This document shows, one piece after another, positions 1 to 8,784 of a DNA stretch of 64,000 nucleotides (position 1 is its first letter; each line of letters starts with the position of its first letter). The notes under the pieces were generated by a model. It was not told the origin of the DNA. It saw nothing but the letters and a program-made list of their open reading frames with translations, and ran no database searches. This DNA is from Dyadobacter arcticus (GTDB lineage: Bacteria; Bacteroidota; Bacteroidia; Cytophagales; Spirosomataceae). The position numbers were made by a program, and so were the translations under genes. The stretch lies in the NCBI RefSeq assembly GCF_011762185.1, contig NZ_JAASQJ010000001.1, positions 1,667,510 through 1,731,509 of the forward strand. The letters are read 5' to 3'.

Positions 1-2440
1 ATGGAAACAGTTTTCCTATTTCGGACGATGTTTTTGTCTGTTCTATTATATTAAGAATTTCCTTTTTAAAGGGATGCTCGTTGATCGAATCGTTTGTTTG
101 TTCAGTAAAAAATGCACTTTCAATTCTTTCAGTTAGGTCCCGGGCGGTTCTTTTCTGTTTGTTTTTGAGGAATTGGCTAAAATCCCCATCTACTAAGCTA
201 GCCCTAATCGGCAAATTTGGCTTGATAACCAAGTCGTATAGATTTTTAATCTCTTCAAGAATATTGTCGTCCACAATTAGTCTACTTTGTTCGCTCAGCT
301 CTCTCAACTGGTTGGGGAAAACCGGCAATGTCAGGAACATCTCTTCATAGGCCTCGTAGTTCGCGCCGGTTGCAATAACGTCTTTAAGAAAGTCGATATT
401 TTCAACTACCCAATCGTTTCCTTCCATACTAATATCATTTAAGAATAACCTTACCAATCTTCTTTGTGGCGGCCTTAGGTCAAGGTCATCTTCTTTCACT
501 GTTGGAATAACTAGAATATCCTCGCTATAACTGTAATACCGGCAAATCAATTTCAGCATTCTACTAGGCACACTGAAAGAATCAACTGTCATTGTCACTT
601 TGCAATAGTTGATCAACTGTTCGATAAACTCTTTTGGAATTTTGCTACTGATTGCTTTTTCAGTCAAGACAGCCGCAATATGTTCGTTGATCTCAGTAGA
701 ATAATTCTTTCTGTTATAGTCGGGAAACTCAAGAGTAAACTTAAAATCGGCATGTACATGTCGTTTCGGAACATGAGGCATTATTACATTAGCTATCTCA
801 ATAAATTCGTCAGGTAGATTCAGTTTATTATTTAGACCACCATTGCCTGACAACTGCCTGAATTCACCTTGGATGTTAGGAAGCAGTTTATTAGTATTAA
901 ACAAATCGGCATGCCCATGTTCAATGAGGTAGGTGTAAAAACATTTTAGGTCATTTGGCTCTTTGAAAAAGTCTAAATTTTCGAACTCCTGAATCTTGTT
1001 CACGATATCAATGATGCGTATATATGTTGTCTCGGTAAAAAACCAGTCGCCCATCTTTTTGGTCCACTCCCTAATAAGGTGACGTTTAGGTATATTGCTC
1101 CAGAATTGTTCAGCAAGAGTAAAAATAGCGTCAAAACTATTTTCATCAAGCAATAGCTCCTCATGAAAAAACAAAATTTCCGACGGACGGCGATTTCCAT
1201 CTTTTGTTTCAACCAAACGATATGTCATAAACTGATTAACCCACGTAGATTTCAATTCGATAAAATACTCATTTAGTAAAAGGTCATCACTGTTAACGTT
1301 AAAATTAATTGTTGCTAACTTTATAGGGTTATTTATGAAATCAGCTTTTGAGCTGATGAAGTCAAATATCAAACCAGATGCTCGTTGAATTAACAATCTA
1401 TTGCCTGCTTCCTCGTCACGATTTGAATCATAATCCGAACTTAAGTAGAGGCCATCCCTGGGTTCAGTAGGCCGAAATTGTCGTGAATGGATGATAAAAT
1501 TGAAGCCAAAAGTTTGGCTACTGATTAGGGGATAATATAAAAATAAACGCGGTAGTTGTTCGTCAAGATCAAAGGCTTCAAACTTACGTGTAAGCGGTAG
1601 TATAATAACTATCTTCTCGTTTTCATCCTCTATATAGCAAATCTCTTGAACAATGTCATTGATACTTATCGGCCTTACTGTGAACGAACCGTCCGAATAG
1701 GCATTCTTCTTTTCATAAAATGTCTGACTGCCATCTATATCGGTGACGGTCACTGAACTCAGTTTTGGGTTTAAGGCCATCACATATGGAAGAATGAGCC
1801 TTAAAGATGTTAGTGTTTTTTTCGCTAATTCCTTATTGTGGTCAGTGGAAGTGCGATAAATAAACGAAGTATCAGGATATGGTGGTCTAAGGAGTTGGTC
1901 CGTTTTGAGGAGAGAGGATACTCGTTTTTTCAGTTGACTAATCCGGTCAGCAAGTTCTCGCCAGTTGTCTGTCGATCGGTTAATTACAAATTGCTCCAAC
2001 GGAACGTAACCTTCTCCTTTAGCAAGACCACCATCTATCCTTAGTTCCTTTCCATAGACGTGCGTGGTTATGAAACCTGTTCCATATTGACCGACAGGGT
2101 CACTTTCATCGTAAAAGTCCTTTTTCTCTTCTAGTGTCTTTGAGCTCACCTGTTTAAATAAACAGTCTAGCGTCATGGGTGTAAATGGCTCGCCATTGTG
2201 CCTGAACTCAAATGAATGGTCAGTGAGTGTTATTCGAACATGACACTCACTACTTAAGTCGACAGCGTTCTGAAACAATTCCCATATAGCCCGACTCGCA
2301 TCGTTGCTATCTAGCTTTTTAATGCCCTGGATAATCTTGTTAGCATGTTGTCTCATGTCGTTTTGCTCCGACTGACGCTCATAATCATCGGCCGTATCTA
2401 TACGTGAATGAGATATTTCTGAATTGTTCTCCTCTATCAT
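1..2440 (-). CDS. Hsp90/sacsin-like GHKL ATPase, C-terminus cut by window edge
   Basis: The frame is open from the ATG at 2440 down to the first base of the window, about 813 codons without a stop in what I read, so the C-terminus is missing. The N-terminus has the Bergerat ATP-binding signature of the sacsin/Hsp90 branch: an N-box ELFQNAVD near residue 60, a degenerate G1 segment FRHNGEPF in place of DxGxG, and a lid motif VGQYGTGF near residue 120. The rest (strand-rich, with segments such as FFHEELLLDENSF) matches no domain I can name. Stand-alone proteins of this type often sit in mobile elements and defence islands, which fits the position next to mobilization genes, but a defence role here is inference. 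It faces away from the ParA/Mob genes, with a 0.7-kb gap between. Confidence 0.75.
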   Translation of the reverse strand, partial: MIEENNSEISHSRIDTADDYERQSEQNDMRQHANKIIQGIKKLDSNDASRAIWELFQNAVDLSSECHVRITLTDHSFEFRHNGEPFTPMTLDCLFKQVSSKTLEEKKDFYDESDPVGQYGTGFITTHVYGKELRIDGGLAKGEGYVPLEQFVINRSTDNWRELADRISQLKKRVSSLLKTDQLLRPPYPDTSFIYRTSTDHNKELAKKTLTSLRLILPYVMALNPKLSSVTVTDIDGSQTFYEKKNAYSDGSFTVRPISINDIVQEICYIEDENEKIVIILPLTRKFEAFDLDEQLPRLFLYYPLISSQTFGFNFIIHSRQFRPTEPRDGLYLSSDYDSNRDEEAGNRLLIQRASGLIFDFISSKADFINNPIKLATINFNVNSDDLLLNEYFIELKSTWVNQFMTYRLVETKDGNRRPSEILFFHEELLLDENSFDAIFTLAEQFWSNIPKRHLIREWTKKMGDWFFTETTYIRIIDIVNKIQEFENLDFFKEPNDLKCFYTYLIEHGHADLFNTNKLLPNIQGEFRQLSGNGGLNNKLNLPDEFIEIANVIMPHVPKRHVHADFKFTLEFPDYNRKNYSTEINEHIAAVLTEKAISSKIPKEFIEQLINYCKVTMTVDSFSVPSRMLKLICRYYSYSEDILVIPTVKEDDLDLRPPQRRLVRLFLNDISMEGNDWVVENIDFLKDVIATGANYEAYEEMFLTLPVFPNQLRELSEQSRLIVDDNILEEIKNLYDLVIKPNLPIRASLVDGDFSQFLKNKQKRTARDLTERIESAFFTEQTNDSINEHPFKKEILNIIEQTKTSSEIGKLFP

Positions 2441-3205
2441 TGGCTAGGCAACATTCTGTTGTTTATGCTATATTTTAAAATCCTTAACAATGTAATTACA
2501 ATTTTTATTGATTGAAACAAAGCATCTAAGAACGATCCCAAGGTCACATTGATTAGACATAACTTCTGTTTTGATCCTCACTGAGGAAGATACAGATAAG
2601 TTCATTTCGTTGAAATTACAGGAGAATGATTGGCAGAAATAGAAGTAAACGAGGACTCGATCGGCTATTCAACAAACTTAATTGTTAGCTTGGATTTGTA
2701 GCCCTTACAAAAAATGAAGGTTATCTTAAATAGAACAGTGAGCGTCAGGACATTATCCAGGACCTTAAACAGCCTTGAATGATTATAGTGGTTAAATCAG
2801 CGGATTTAGGGTTGGAGAATCTTTCATGATTTGTTGGCATTAACGATTGACAACCGTCCATCTATTTGACAACTCTTAAAGCTTTTTGAAAATAAGAATA
2901 GAAGTCCTTTGCCCAGAGCGACTAGCTCCGAGGTCAATTTCCCATGATTTTATTATTTCAACCGATTAAATCATAACCTGTTCACCAGGTAAACATCTTG
3001 ATTTTCAATAATATCAATTCGATTTTTGTTCCTCTAAACAACAAGGTTATGCTAGGAAACAAATTCGAGTTGATCTTTTACTTAAAGATCCCACGCGTCA
3101 AATTTGTAGATGACGCGAGAACAAATTACACGCCCATTACCGTCAATTGTCCCTTCACCATCGCTGTTAAGCGAATCTTCCAATCGTATGAATGGATTCT
3201 GCGTT
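2441..3205. other. Non-coding gap between ATPase gene and mobilization operon
   Basis: About 760 bp separate the two divergent units. Only short unconvincing reading frames are present, including 2998-3219, which overlaps the next gene in another frame. It should hold both promoters; I could not pick a convincing Bacteroidota -33/-7 pair. I see no RNA gene or strong hairpin. Confidence 0.5.
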
Positions 3206-3604
3206 ATGAGGATCAATAAGGAAATCCTGATTGACCTTTTCGAACGGAAGGATAAAAAGCGGCGAAAGATTCTATACGAGCTCTATTCAGAGATGGTGCA
3301 GAGCTCACTTTCAGCTTACTACGTCGCCGAGATGATCTGTTCAGATTTGGGAAGGCCAGAGCTGGTCGATGCTGATGACGTGCGTTATTGTCGATTCTAT
3401 TTCCGCAAAAAGCCAAAGCCGCTTTCAAGTCTTCCAGTGGGAGAAGAGCGGCCTCTTTCTTCACCAGCTCCAAAACGAGAACGGCTGGTTACTCAGGAAA
3501 AAGTTAAAGACTTATCCAAGACGGTATGGTCGGATGGGGAGACGATGGATATGCAAGACAATTTTTTTAGGGGAACCAAACTAGGTAAGAAAAATGAGAC
3601 GTAA
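3206..3604 (+). CDS. Small basic protein preceding ParA, mobilization-region hypothetical
   Basis: About 132 residues from the ATG at 3206; the frame is open back to 3110 and another ATG lies at 3188, but the extra N-terminal stretch is Ser/Pro-rich and does not look coding. The N-terminal part is helical and basic (a segment DLFERKDKKRRKIL), followed by RYCRFYFRKK and a charged C-terminus. I do not recognise a family. Its last codons overlap the ParA-like gene by 11 bases (ATG at 3594, stop at 3602-3604), so the two are translationally coupled and probably function together. Genes of this kind commonly lie just upstream of ParA-like genes in Bacteroidota mobilizable elements; a DNA-binding role is a guess from its charge. 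Confidence 0.55.
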   Translation: MRINKEILIDLFERKDKKRRKILYELYSEMVQSSLSAYYVAEMICSDLGRPELVDADDVRYCRFYFRKKPKPLSSLPVGEERPLSSPAPKRERLVTQEKVKDLSKTVWSDGETMDMQDNFFRGTKLGKKNET

Positions 3605-4292
3605 ATTCAATTTAATACTCCAAGCCAAAGGTGGTGTCGGTAAAAGCCTGCACACCTATTTGCGAGCCTTGTCTGAAAAAGACAAAACTTCACTTTTTGT
3701 CGATCTCGACAGTTCTACACAAACATCAACGCGTCAGCTCGCCTTTCTGGGCGAGGACCGGCTAGAAACCGTTTCGTTGATTGACAATCGCGATATGCTC
3801 GTTCGGGATATTTTTGTCGGGTATATTGAGAGCTTAATGGAGGCACCGTACAATGAAATCTACTTTGATTTTGGAGCACCAGAGAGTGAACAATTTCCAG
3901 CGCTTATTTCACGTGACTTAGATTTCGAGGAATGGTGCGAGGAAGTTAACGCCGAAGCCATATTCCATATCGTAATTGGCGGCGGTGGTGCATATCGGCC
4001 AAGTGTCGAATATTTGCAAAGGATGATCGAGGTGCTGGGTGGCAAGTTTCGAATCCTTGTATGGGAGAACGTTTTTAGTTTCCGTCAATTCCCAAGGCTC
4101 TCTGATGAATTAGCTGCCAATTGCGCGACGCTGGGATTAGAGCATGTACGGTTCGGCGATTTCGAAGCTAACTCTTTGCTCGGTAGCCAGATTTTAGATG
4201 GCATTAGAAAAGGGTTTGCGTTGGAAAGTTACGGGCCTGGAGCAAGGTTGAGGTTGAAAAAGGAAATCCGCGAAAACTTTTGCCATGACTGA
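3594..4292 (+). CDS. ParA/MinD-type P-loop ATPase of a mobilizable element
   Basis: 232 residues. The deviant Walker A motif KGGVGKS at residues 12-18 and the Walker A'-like VDLDSSTQTS around residue 37 mark the ParA/MinD (SIMIBI) class. Canonical ParA has KGGVGKT[TS]; here Ser-Leu follow the lysine. A Walker B-like hydrophobic strand ending YFDFGAPES lies near residue 95, with a proline-alanine dipeptide instead of the usual PP. In Bacteroidota conjugative and mobilizable elements such ATPases sit at the head of tra/mob operons and are thought to help maintenance or positioning of the excised element. It overlaps the gene before by 11 bases and the gene after by 8 bases, which argues for a three-gene translational unit. 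Confidence 0.75.
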   Translation: MRRKFNLILQAKGGVGKSLHTYLRALSEKDKTSLFVDLDSSTQTSTRQLAFLGEDRLETVSLIDNRDMLVRDIFVGYIESLMEAPYNEIYFDFGAPESEQFPALISRDLDFEEWCEEVNAEAIFHIVIGGGGAYRPSVEYLQRMIEVLGGKFRILVWENVFSFRQFPRLSDELAANCATLGLEHVRFGDFEANSLLGSQILDGIRKGFALESYGPGARLRLKKEIRENFCHD

Positions 4293-4803
4293 TAGAGCCG
4301 AATTAAATTATTTCAAAGGAAAGTACGGGCAGAAGTATGCTCAGGAAATTGATGACTGGTCTGCTATGTTGCTTGCAGAGGTTGAGGAAAATTTTGACCG
4401 CATGAAGGTAGCTGTTGACCAATCCGTAGACACAATCGACAAAGCGGCAGCTGCAATTAAAAGCAGCCAGCGACCAATTCATTTTTCCGACAAAAAGCAA
4501 GCTTTCTATTATGGTTTGGCGGTGAGTCTTCCGTGGTCTGTTGTTGCTATTGTTTCATTGTGTTTGTTTTCCTGGTTGATATCAACCGGCGAGGAGTACC
4601 AAGAGCGTCGCAGGATTGTAAACGCCTATGAGAATGCGCCGCAGTACCGTCTCTTAATGGAGAATGGAGAAATTGTGCAGGAAGATGGCAACAACTATTT
4701 AAAGCTTCGACTTCAGGCAAAAAAGGGGGATGTGTTGATCGGTCGAGAGTATATTTTTGACAAAAAGAGCAAGGAGATGCGTATTCCACTGGGACGGAAG
4801 TAA
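4285..4803 (+). CDS. Single-pass membrane protein in the mobilization operon, unknown function
   Basis: 172 residues. The N-terminal half is an acidic helix likely to form a coiled coil (DWSAMLLAEVEENFDRMK onward). One strong membrane segment follows at about residues 78-97 (GLAVSLPWSVVAIVSLCLFS), then a soluble C-terminal part with EYQERRRIVNAYENAPQY and a short strand-rich end. No signal peptide is visible. It overlaps the ParA-like gene by 8 bases. Small one-pass proteins next to ParA and Mob genes are common in Bacteroidota elements and may tether the ATPase or relaxosome to the membrane; that role is inference. No family name can be assigned from sequence alone. Confidence 0.6.
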   Translation: MTDRAELNYFKGKYGQKYAQEIDDWSAMLLAEVEENFDRMKVAVDQSVDTIDKAAAAIKSSQRPIHFSDKKQAFYYGLAVSLPWSVVAIVSLCLFSWLISTGEEYQERRRIVNAYENAPQYRLLMENGEIVQEDGNNYLKLRLQAKKGDVLIGREYIFDKKSKEMRIPLGRK

Positions 4804-4870
4804 CGCCTTGCAAGTCTGAGAACAGGTTTCGGATATTTTCAAACAAAGACAAACAAACTCAAACATTTTC

Positions 4871-4980
4871 GGGAACCACGGTGGTTTTTCCACAGCCAGC
4901 TATCGCCGGTACGTCGCAAAAAGCGACTCCCCGGCGGCTGGCCATGGGAAAACCCCTGGACCCCTGCTATTCGCCTCGCG
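4871..4980 (+). other. Candidate origin of transfer (oriT) upstream of mobA
   Basis: The 200-bp gap before mobA holds dense inverted repeats. AACCAC (4874-4879) pairs with GTGGTT (4881-4886). A nested set follows: GCCAGC (4895-4900) with GCTGGC (4937-4942), GCCGG (4905-4909) with CCGGC (4931-4935), and GTCGC (4913-4917) with GCGAC (4923-4927). A C/G-rich tail with CCCCTGGACCCCTGC follows at about 4954-4968. Position directly 5' of the RHH accessory protein and relaxase genes is typical for oriT. The nick site is not identified. Confidence 0.5.
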
Positions 4981-5005
4981 GCTCATAGCTTAAATCGCAG
5001 ACATT

Positions 5006-5668
5006 ATGGAAAGCAAAATGAAAGGAAGACCACCGAAAGAGGAGAAGGTTGTGCGAAGGGATCACTTTTCTGTATGGGTTACCAAAGACGAAAAAATCAA
5101 GATCAACCAGCTAATTGAAAAGAGCGGACTTTCAGCAAGCCAATTCTTTTTGACATTGGTACTTGACACGCCAATCAAACGGCCACAAAAGAAAACGTTG
5201 CCCGCCCGAACGGCGGAGATGATCCGGACGCTCGAACAGCTCAGCGGCATTCTGTCGCTTGCGGTTTTGAAAACGAAAGACCATCAGATGCAAAGTCGGC
5301 AATGGATGCAGAGTAGTCAGCACCTGCGCTTACTTTCGCAGATCATCACGCTCTGGATATTTGAAGATTTTGAGATCAGGACATTTCATAAGACGCTCAA
5401 CAATGTGCAGGAGTGGATGCACCAGCTGACGCTATACATTCAGAGGATCCTGCCAGAATCTCAAAACAAGACAAGCATTCTTAAAACAACTGAAAACATC
5501 TTTCGTAATGCACAAGAGCTACTGGCAAAGTATGAGAGCTACTATCAGCCCAGTGAGCTGACCGGACAGGTTCGGGTATGGAAGTCGGATGTGTCGGATC
5601 ATCCCGATCAAGTGCATAGGATCATTGAAGAGAAGGTCACGGCAATGCTTAAACGTTTAGACTTATGA
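5006..5668 (+). CDS. mobA: Mobilization accessory protein with ribbon-helix-helix start, MobA-like
   Basis: 220 residues. The start resembles Bacteroidota MobA/MobC relaxosome proteins: GRPPKEEKVVRRDHFSVWV followed by KDEKIKINQLIEKSGLSASQF, a ribbon-helix-helix DNA-binding fold at about residues 7-50. The remainder is helical. Such proteins bind oriT and recruit the relaxase. The stop overlaps the relaxase start as ATGA (5665-5668), so the pair is translationally coupled. The candidate oriT lies directly upstream. The start at 5006 is chosen as the first ATG; an alternative at 5018 would leave the fold intact. Confidence 0.75.
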   Translation: MESKMKGRPPKEEKVVRRDHFSVWVTKDEKIKINQLIEKSGLSASQFFLTLVLDTPIKRPQKKTLPARTAEMIRTLEQLSGILSLAVLKTKDHQMQSRQWMQSSQHLRLLSQIITLWIFEDFEIRTFHKTLNNVQEWMHQLTLYIQRILPESQNKTSILKTTENIFRNAQELLAKYESYYQPSELTGQVRVWKSDVSDHPDQVHRIIEEKVTAMLKRLDL

Positions 5669-6510
5669 TAGGGAAAGTGGGTTTGGGAAACTTCGCGAAG
5701 GGAATATTGAGCTACTGTTATTACGAAAAGGAGTTGACAGCAAAACAATTGAAAGAAGTTACGATTGACGACGTTCGGGGAGAGCTTATTTACATTCAGC
5801 ATCTTGGCATAAATACAATGCAGGACGGAAGGCTGGACTTGGATTATCTAGCCAAGCAAATGCTGGATAACAGGGACAAAAACAGAAATCTCAATAAATA
5901 TGTTTGGCATCAATCGTTCAGCTTTCCCCCAGGGGAAGATCCGTCCACAGAGAAGCTCACCAACTTGGTCGTAGAGTTTGCAAAGGAATTTGGTTTTGCG
6001 GAGAATCAAATGCTTGCCTTCAAGCATAACGACACGAAGCATAAGCACATTCATATTGTCGCAAACCGGATCAACTACAACGGCAAAAACACCGCCGATC
6101 ATTTTAAGAACTATGCGCGGACGGGCGAATTCTCAAGACGAATGGAATTGGAACTTGGACTAACTATAACTTCTGACATGAGCTTGAATCAAAAAGGAAA
6201 GCAGCAAGCACCAAGGCAGGATACAGCAATCATCAACCTCCAGACTTTGGTTGACCAAGTATTAGCAAAAGCATCTTCAATCGATGAGTTCGGAAGGCAA
6301 ATGCAAACGCACGGATTCAAGACGTATATAGGAAGAGGTGTAACTTTTTTCAATATGCAAAATCGGATGAAAGTGAAAGGTTCTGATTTGGGGAAAGACT
6401 ACTCATTGCAGAATCTTGAACAGCGAATGGGTATGGAGATGTCGCAAGCTTTTGTGCCTATAAAACGGAAGAAGAAGTCTCGGCGGAAACGACAAGGACT
6501 GAGTATCTAA
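5665..6510 (+). CDS. mobB: Relaxase/mobilization nuclease, MobB type
   Basis: 281 residues of the relaxase family (Pfam Relaxase type). The N-terminus has IGKVGLGNFAKGILSYCYYE, with tyrosines at about residues 17-20 as candidate nicking residues. The metal-binding histidine motif is HNDTKHKHIHIVANRIN at about residues 121-137. The GEFSRRMELELGL region follows, and the C-terminus is very basic (KRKKKSRRKRQ), fitting DNA binding. It is expected to nick oriT and lead the strand into a recipient through a conjugation system supplied elsewhere. It is somewhat short for the family but the frame is intact. No coupling-protein gene (MobC/TraG type) follows, which is unusual for a complete element. 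Confidence 0.85.
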   Translation: MIGKVGLGNFAKGILSYCYYEKELTAKQLKEVTIDDVRGELIYIQHLGINTMQDGRLDLDYLAKQMLDNRDKNRNLNKYVWHQSFSFPPGEDPSTEKLTNLVVEFAKEFGFAENQMLAFKHNDTKHKHIHIVANRINYNGKNTADHFKNYARTGEFSRRMELELGLTITSDMSLNQKGKQQAPRQDTAIINLQTLVDQVLAKASSIDEFGRQMQTHGFKTYIGRGVTFFNMQNRMKVKGSDLGKDYSLQNLEQRMGMEMSQAFVPIKRKKKSRRKRQGLSI

Positions 6511-6603
6511 CGAACGTCAAATACGGAAACAGACGACAATATGTTTTCCTGAGTTCAAAATCACGCGCACACTTGTCAGTCAGTGCAACGAAAGTTACGA
6601 AGT

Positions 6604-6707
6604 AAAAAGTGACGGCTGCAAAGTCTCCGGCTATTTACCACGGCTATCGCCGCTTCTTAAACCGCCTCCCGACTTTGCACCCAAGGGGCGAAGCCCCGTC
6701 ACTTTTT
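6604..6707. repeat. Large nested inverted repeat with inner GC hairpin, 3' of mobB
   Basis: AAAAAGTGACGG (6604-6615) is the exact reverse complement of CCGTCACTTTTT (6696-6707), and TGCAAAGTC (6617-6625) of GACTTTGCA (6671-6679). Within the right side GGGGC (6685-6689) pairs with GCCCC (6693-6697) around a GAA loop; this hairpin shares bases with the outer right arm, so the two folds compete. A 10-bp word, GCTATCGCCG, occurs both here (6643-6652) and in the candidate oriT (4899-4908). The segment could be a structured RNA, a strong terminator region, or a second transfer-related site. Confidence 0.6.
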
Positions 6708-6776
6708 CTTCGAGTGGAGAAGGCGATTGCCCTGAGCACAGAGCTGGGGCGCTTGCCACTTTAAAGACTTTCAATC

Positions 6777-7334
6777 ATGAAACAATCAGAAAATGCTCCA
6801 AAAATCTATGTAGGCACTTACGGAACGTACAACAGCGGTTCACTCTTTGGGAAATGGTTTGATTTGACTGACTACGCTGAGACAAAAGAGTTTTACCAGG
6901 ATTGTTATGAATAACATAGGAATGAATTTGATCCAGAGCTTATGTTTCAGGACTGGGAAAACATTCCGGACTTTTTGATTTCGGAATGCAGTTTGGATGA
7001 TAGCGTATTTCAATACTTTCAGGCATCGGACGAGATGGATGATGATACAGCGGAAGCTTTCAAAATTTACTGCGAACAGATCAGCAGCTGGCCCCGGAAT
7101 GGTAAAGCACTAGGCGAACAACTCGAGAGTTTTCAGGAGGGCTACCGCGGGTACTTTGGAGGATCGATGAAGGATGCGAAGATAGAGTATGCTTGTAAGT
7201 ACATTGATGAAACTGGAATGTTCGCTGATGCACCTTCGGTACTTGAACGATATTTTGATTATGAGGCTTTCGCTCGGGATTTGTTTTTGGAAGGGTATTC
7301 AGAACTAGATGGGCATGTGTTTGCTGATTACTAA
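6777..7334 (+). pseudogene. ardA: Antirestriction protein ArdA interrupted by an in-frame stop
   Basis: The two halves read in one frame with a single TAA at 6912-6914. The first 45 codons start at 6777 and contain the ArdA signature KIYVGTYGTYNSGSLFGKW and FDLTDYAETKEFY. After the stop come nine codons and then MFQDWENIPDFLISE at 6942, the conserved ArdA middle, continuing to an acidic C-terminus through 7334. ArdA is a DNA-mimic protein that inhibits type I restriction complexes and helps incoming mobile DNA. The stop replaces a codon in the loop before the MFQDWE motif. A product could only come from readthrough or from re-initiation at the ATG at 6942, which would lack the first domain. 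A hairpin terminator follows directly. Confidence 0.85.
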
Positions 7335-7336
7335 AT

Positions 7337-7383
7337 TTTACCAAGGAGATAACCGGCTAAAAGTCGGTTATCTCCTTGGTAAA
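7337..7383. terminator. 19-bp perfect hairpin after ardA
   Basis: TTTACCAAGGAGATAACCG (7337-7355) is the exact reverse complement of CGGTTATCTCCTTGGTAAA (7365-7383), with a 9-base loop. It starts three bases after the ardA stop. There is no long T tract, so it may act as a bidirectional or processing hairpin closing the mobilization transcript before the cargo cluster. Confidence 0.75.
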
Positions 7384-8038
7384 TAGCTAATTGTGTTGGC
7401 AGGTAATAAGTCAAAATCAAGCTGAGGCGTAATTCATGGATTAGTGAGCAGTTTGGCGCCTAAACTAGTTGGTTGATAGGCGATTGCCCTTTCCGTTCTA
7501 ATCCCTCGCTCAACACTGAATTTTTTTCGTATGTAACTGAGTTCGCAAAACTGTAGTGAAAAACTTCTTACGCGCAGAGATCATCCGAGTGTTGAAATCT
7601 GCTATTATTGGTATGCAACGAAGTATAATCTCTATCGAAGGGTATAAAATTACCGGTTAATAAAATCTAAGATCAATCATTAGTATATTTTGCCTAGTGA
7701 TATGCTTTATTATGGAATATTGCTAAGTGCTTTCTGTTATGTGGGGTTGCTCGTGTACAGACGTATAAGTGCAATACTTTACAATAAGGAATGTTCTGAT
7801 TTCCAATCTCTAATCTGAGTATTATTTCGTAATAAGATACCATCTGGAAATGGTATGTCGAACCGAATAATTTCAGTGTGATTGGTGGGTTTCTTTTATT
7901 TATAAGCGCAATCGACAGATGATAGGAGTGGGCATAGGCACTACGAGTGCTAGCTATTCACAAGATATTTTTTTGATACATAACTTACCAAGTAGTTAGC
8001 GTGTAGTCCGAAATTGAGAACTATTAAAAGTTACTAAA
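7384..8038. other. AT-rich gap between ardA and the biosynthetic cluster
   Basis: This 655-bp stretch has no convincing long gene. It marks the change to the AT-rich cargo and should carry the promoter of the cluster. One 38-codon frame at 7702-7818 is listed separately. I saw no exact TAnnTTTG promoter element. Confidence 0.5.
7702..7818 (+). CDS. Possible 38-residue membrane microprotein
   Basis: An ATG at 7702 opens a 38-codon frame reading MLYYGILLSAFCYVGLLVYR and then a short polar tail (ISAILYNKECSDFQSLI). The first 20 residues would make one membrane segment followed by arginines, the usual form of a small inner-membrane peptide. It lies alone in the gap before the biosynthetic cluster. 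AT-rich DNA produces such frames by chance, so support is weak. Confidence 0.2.
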   Translation: MLYYGILLSAFCYVGLLVYRRISAILYNKECSDFQSLI

Positions 8039-8746
8039 ATGGAGCATTTTCATCAGTTTCAAGAATCCGAGAAGGCGGGTTATGAAATATGTATTTTGTG
8101 CGGAACCTACCATAGTAAAGATCCGCTATCTGCTGAACATCTCTATGAAAACAACTACTGGAGTCATAAAAATGGCCGAAGTACAATAGATGAGCAAATA
8201 ATCAATTTAACGAGTTACTCAGAAAATAATACTATCTCCAAAATCGACAAGGTTCTTGGATTAGTTAATAATAAAGGAAACATTTTGGAGATAGGGTGTG
8301 CCCCAGGCATATTAATGGGTCAATTACGTGATAGAGGTCACAAGATGATAGGTATCGAACCAGACAAAATGTATAATGAGGATATAAAAAGAATATCAGA
8401 AAATGCTGGAATTGTAATGAACGGGTATTTTCCAGAATGCATGGAAAGCTTTCAAGATAACTATTTTGACCACATAATTGCAATGGATGTCTTCGAACAT
8501 ATTGAGGATCATTCATCATTCCTTTCAACTTGCAAAAGACTCCTTAAGTATGGAGGAAAACTCATCCTTATGAGCCCAATCATAATGTCTGATGGGTTAT
8601 TCAGGGAAAGAGACTTCATTGCACCAGAACATATTTGGATATTTACTCAAAGATTTTTAGAAAATATATTGCCTGATTATTTTTCTCGAATACAGTTTGA
8701 TCGTTGGATTGTTGGACACGAGATTATAATTTGTAACAAACTCTAA
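8039..8746 (+). CDS. Class I SAM-dependent methyltransferase, first gene of the glyco/FkbH cluster
   Basis: 235 residues. SAM-binding motif I is ILEIGCAPGILMGQL at about residues 82-96, with the acidic end of the second strand at IGIEPD. A post-motif DHIIAMDVFEHIEDH at about residues 146-160 is typical of small-molecule methyltransferases (UbiG/Methyltransf_11-23 type). The N-terminus has ICILCGTYHS, a CxxC pair that could be half of a zinc site as in sugar methyltransferases. The substrate is unknown; the neighbours suggest a glycan or a carrier-bound intermediate. It opens the cluster, and the next gene starts 38 bp downstream. Confidence 0.75.
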   Translation: MEHFHQFQESEKAGYEICILCGTYHSKDPLSAEHLYENNYWSHKNGRSTIDEQIINLTSYSENNTISKIDKVLGLVNNKGNILEIGCAPGILMGQLRDRGHKMIGIEPDKMYNEDIKRISENAGIVMNGYFPECMESFQDNYFDHIIAMDVFEHIEDHSSFLSTCKRLLKYGGKLILMSPIIMSDGLFRERDFIAPEHIWIFTQRFLENILPDYFSRIQFDRWIVGHEIIICNKL

Positions 8747-8784
8747 TTTGACGTTCATATCTCAAATTTACCGCCCATTTTCAG

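Noticed and set aside
2998..3219. 73-codon frame before the ParA operon
   Set aside because: It overlaps the better small basic protein gene in another frame and its text has no clear fold.
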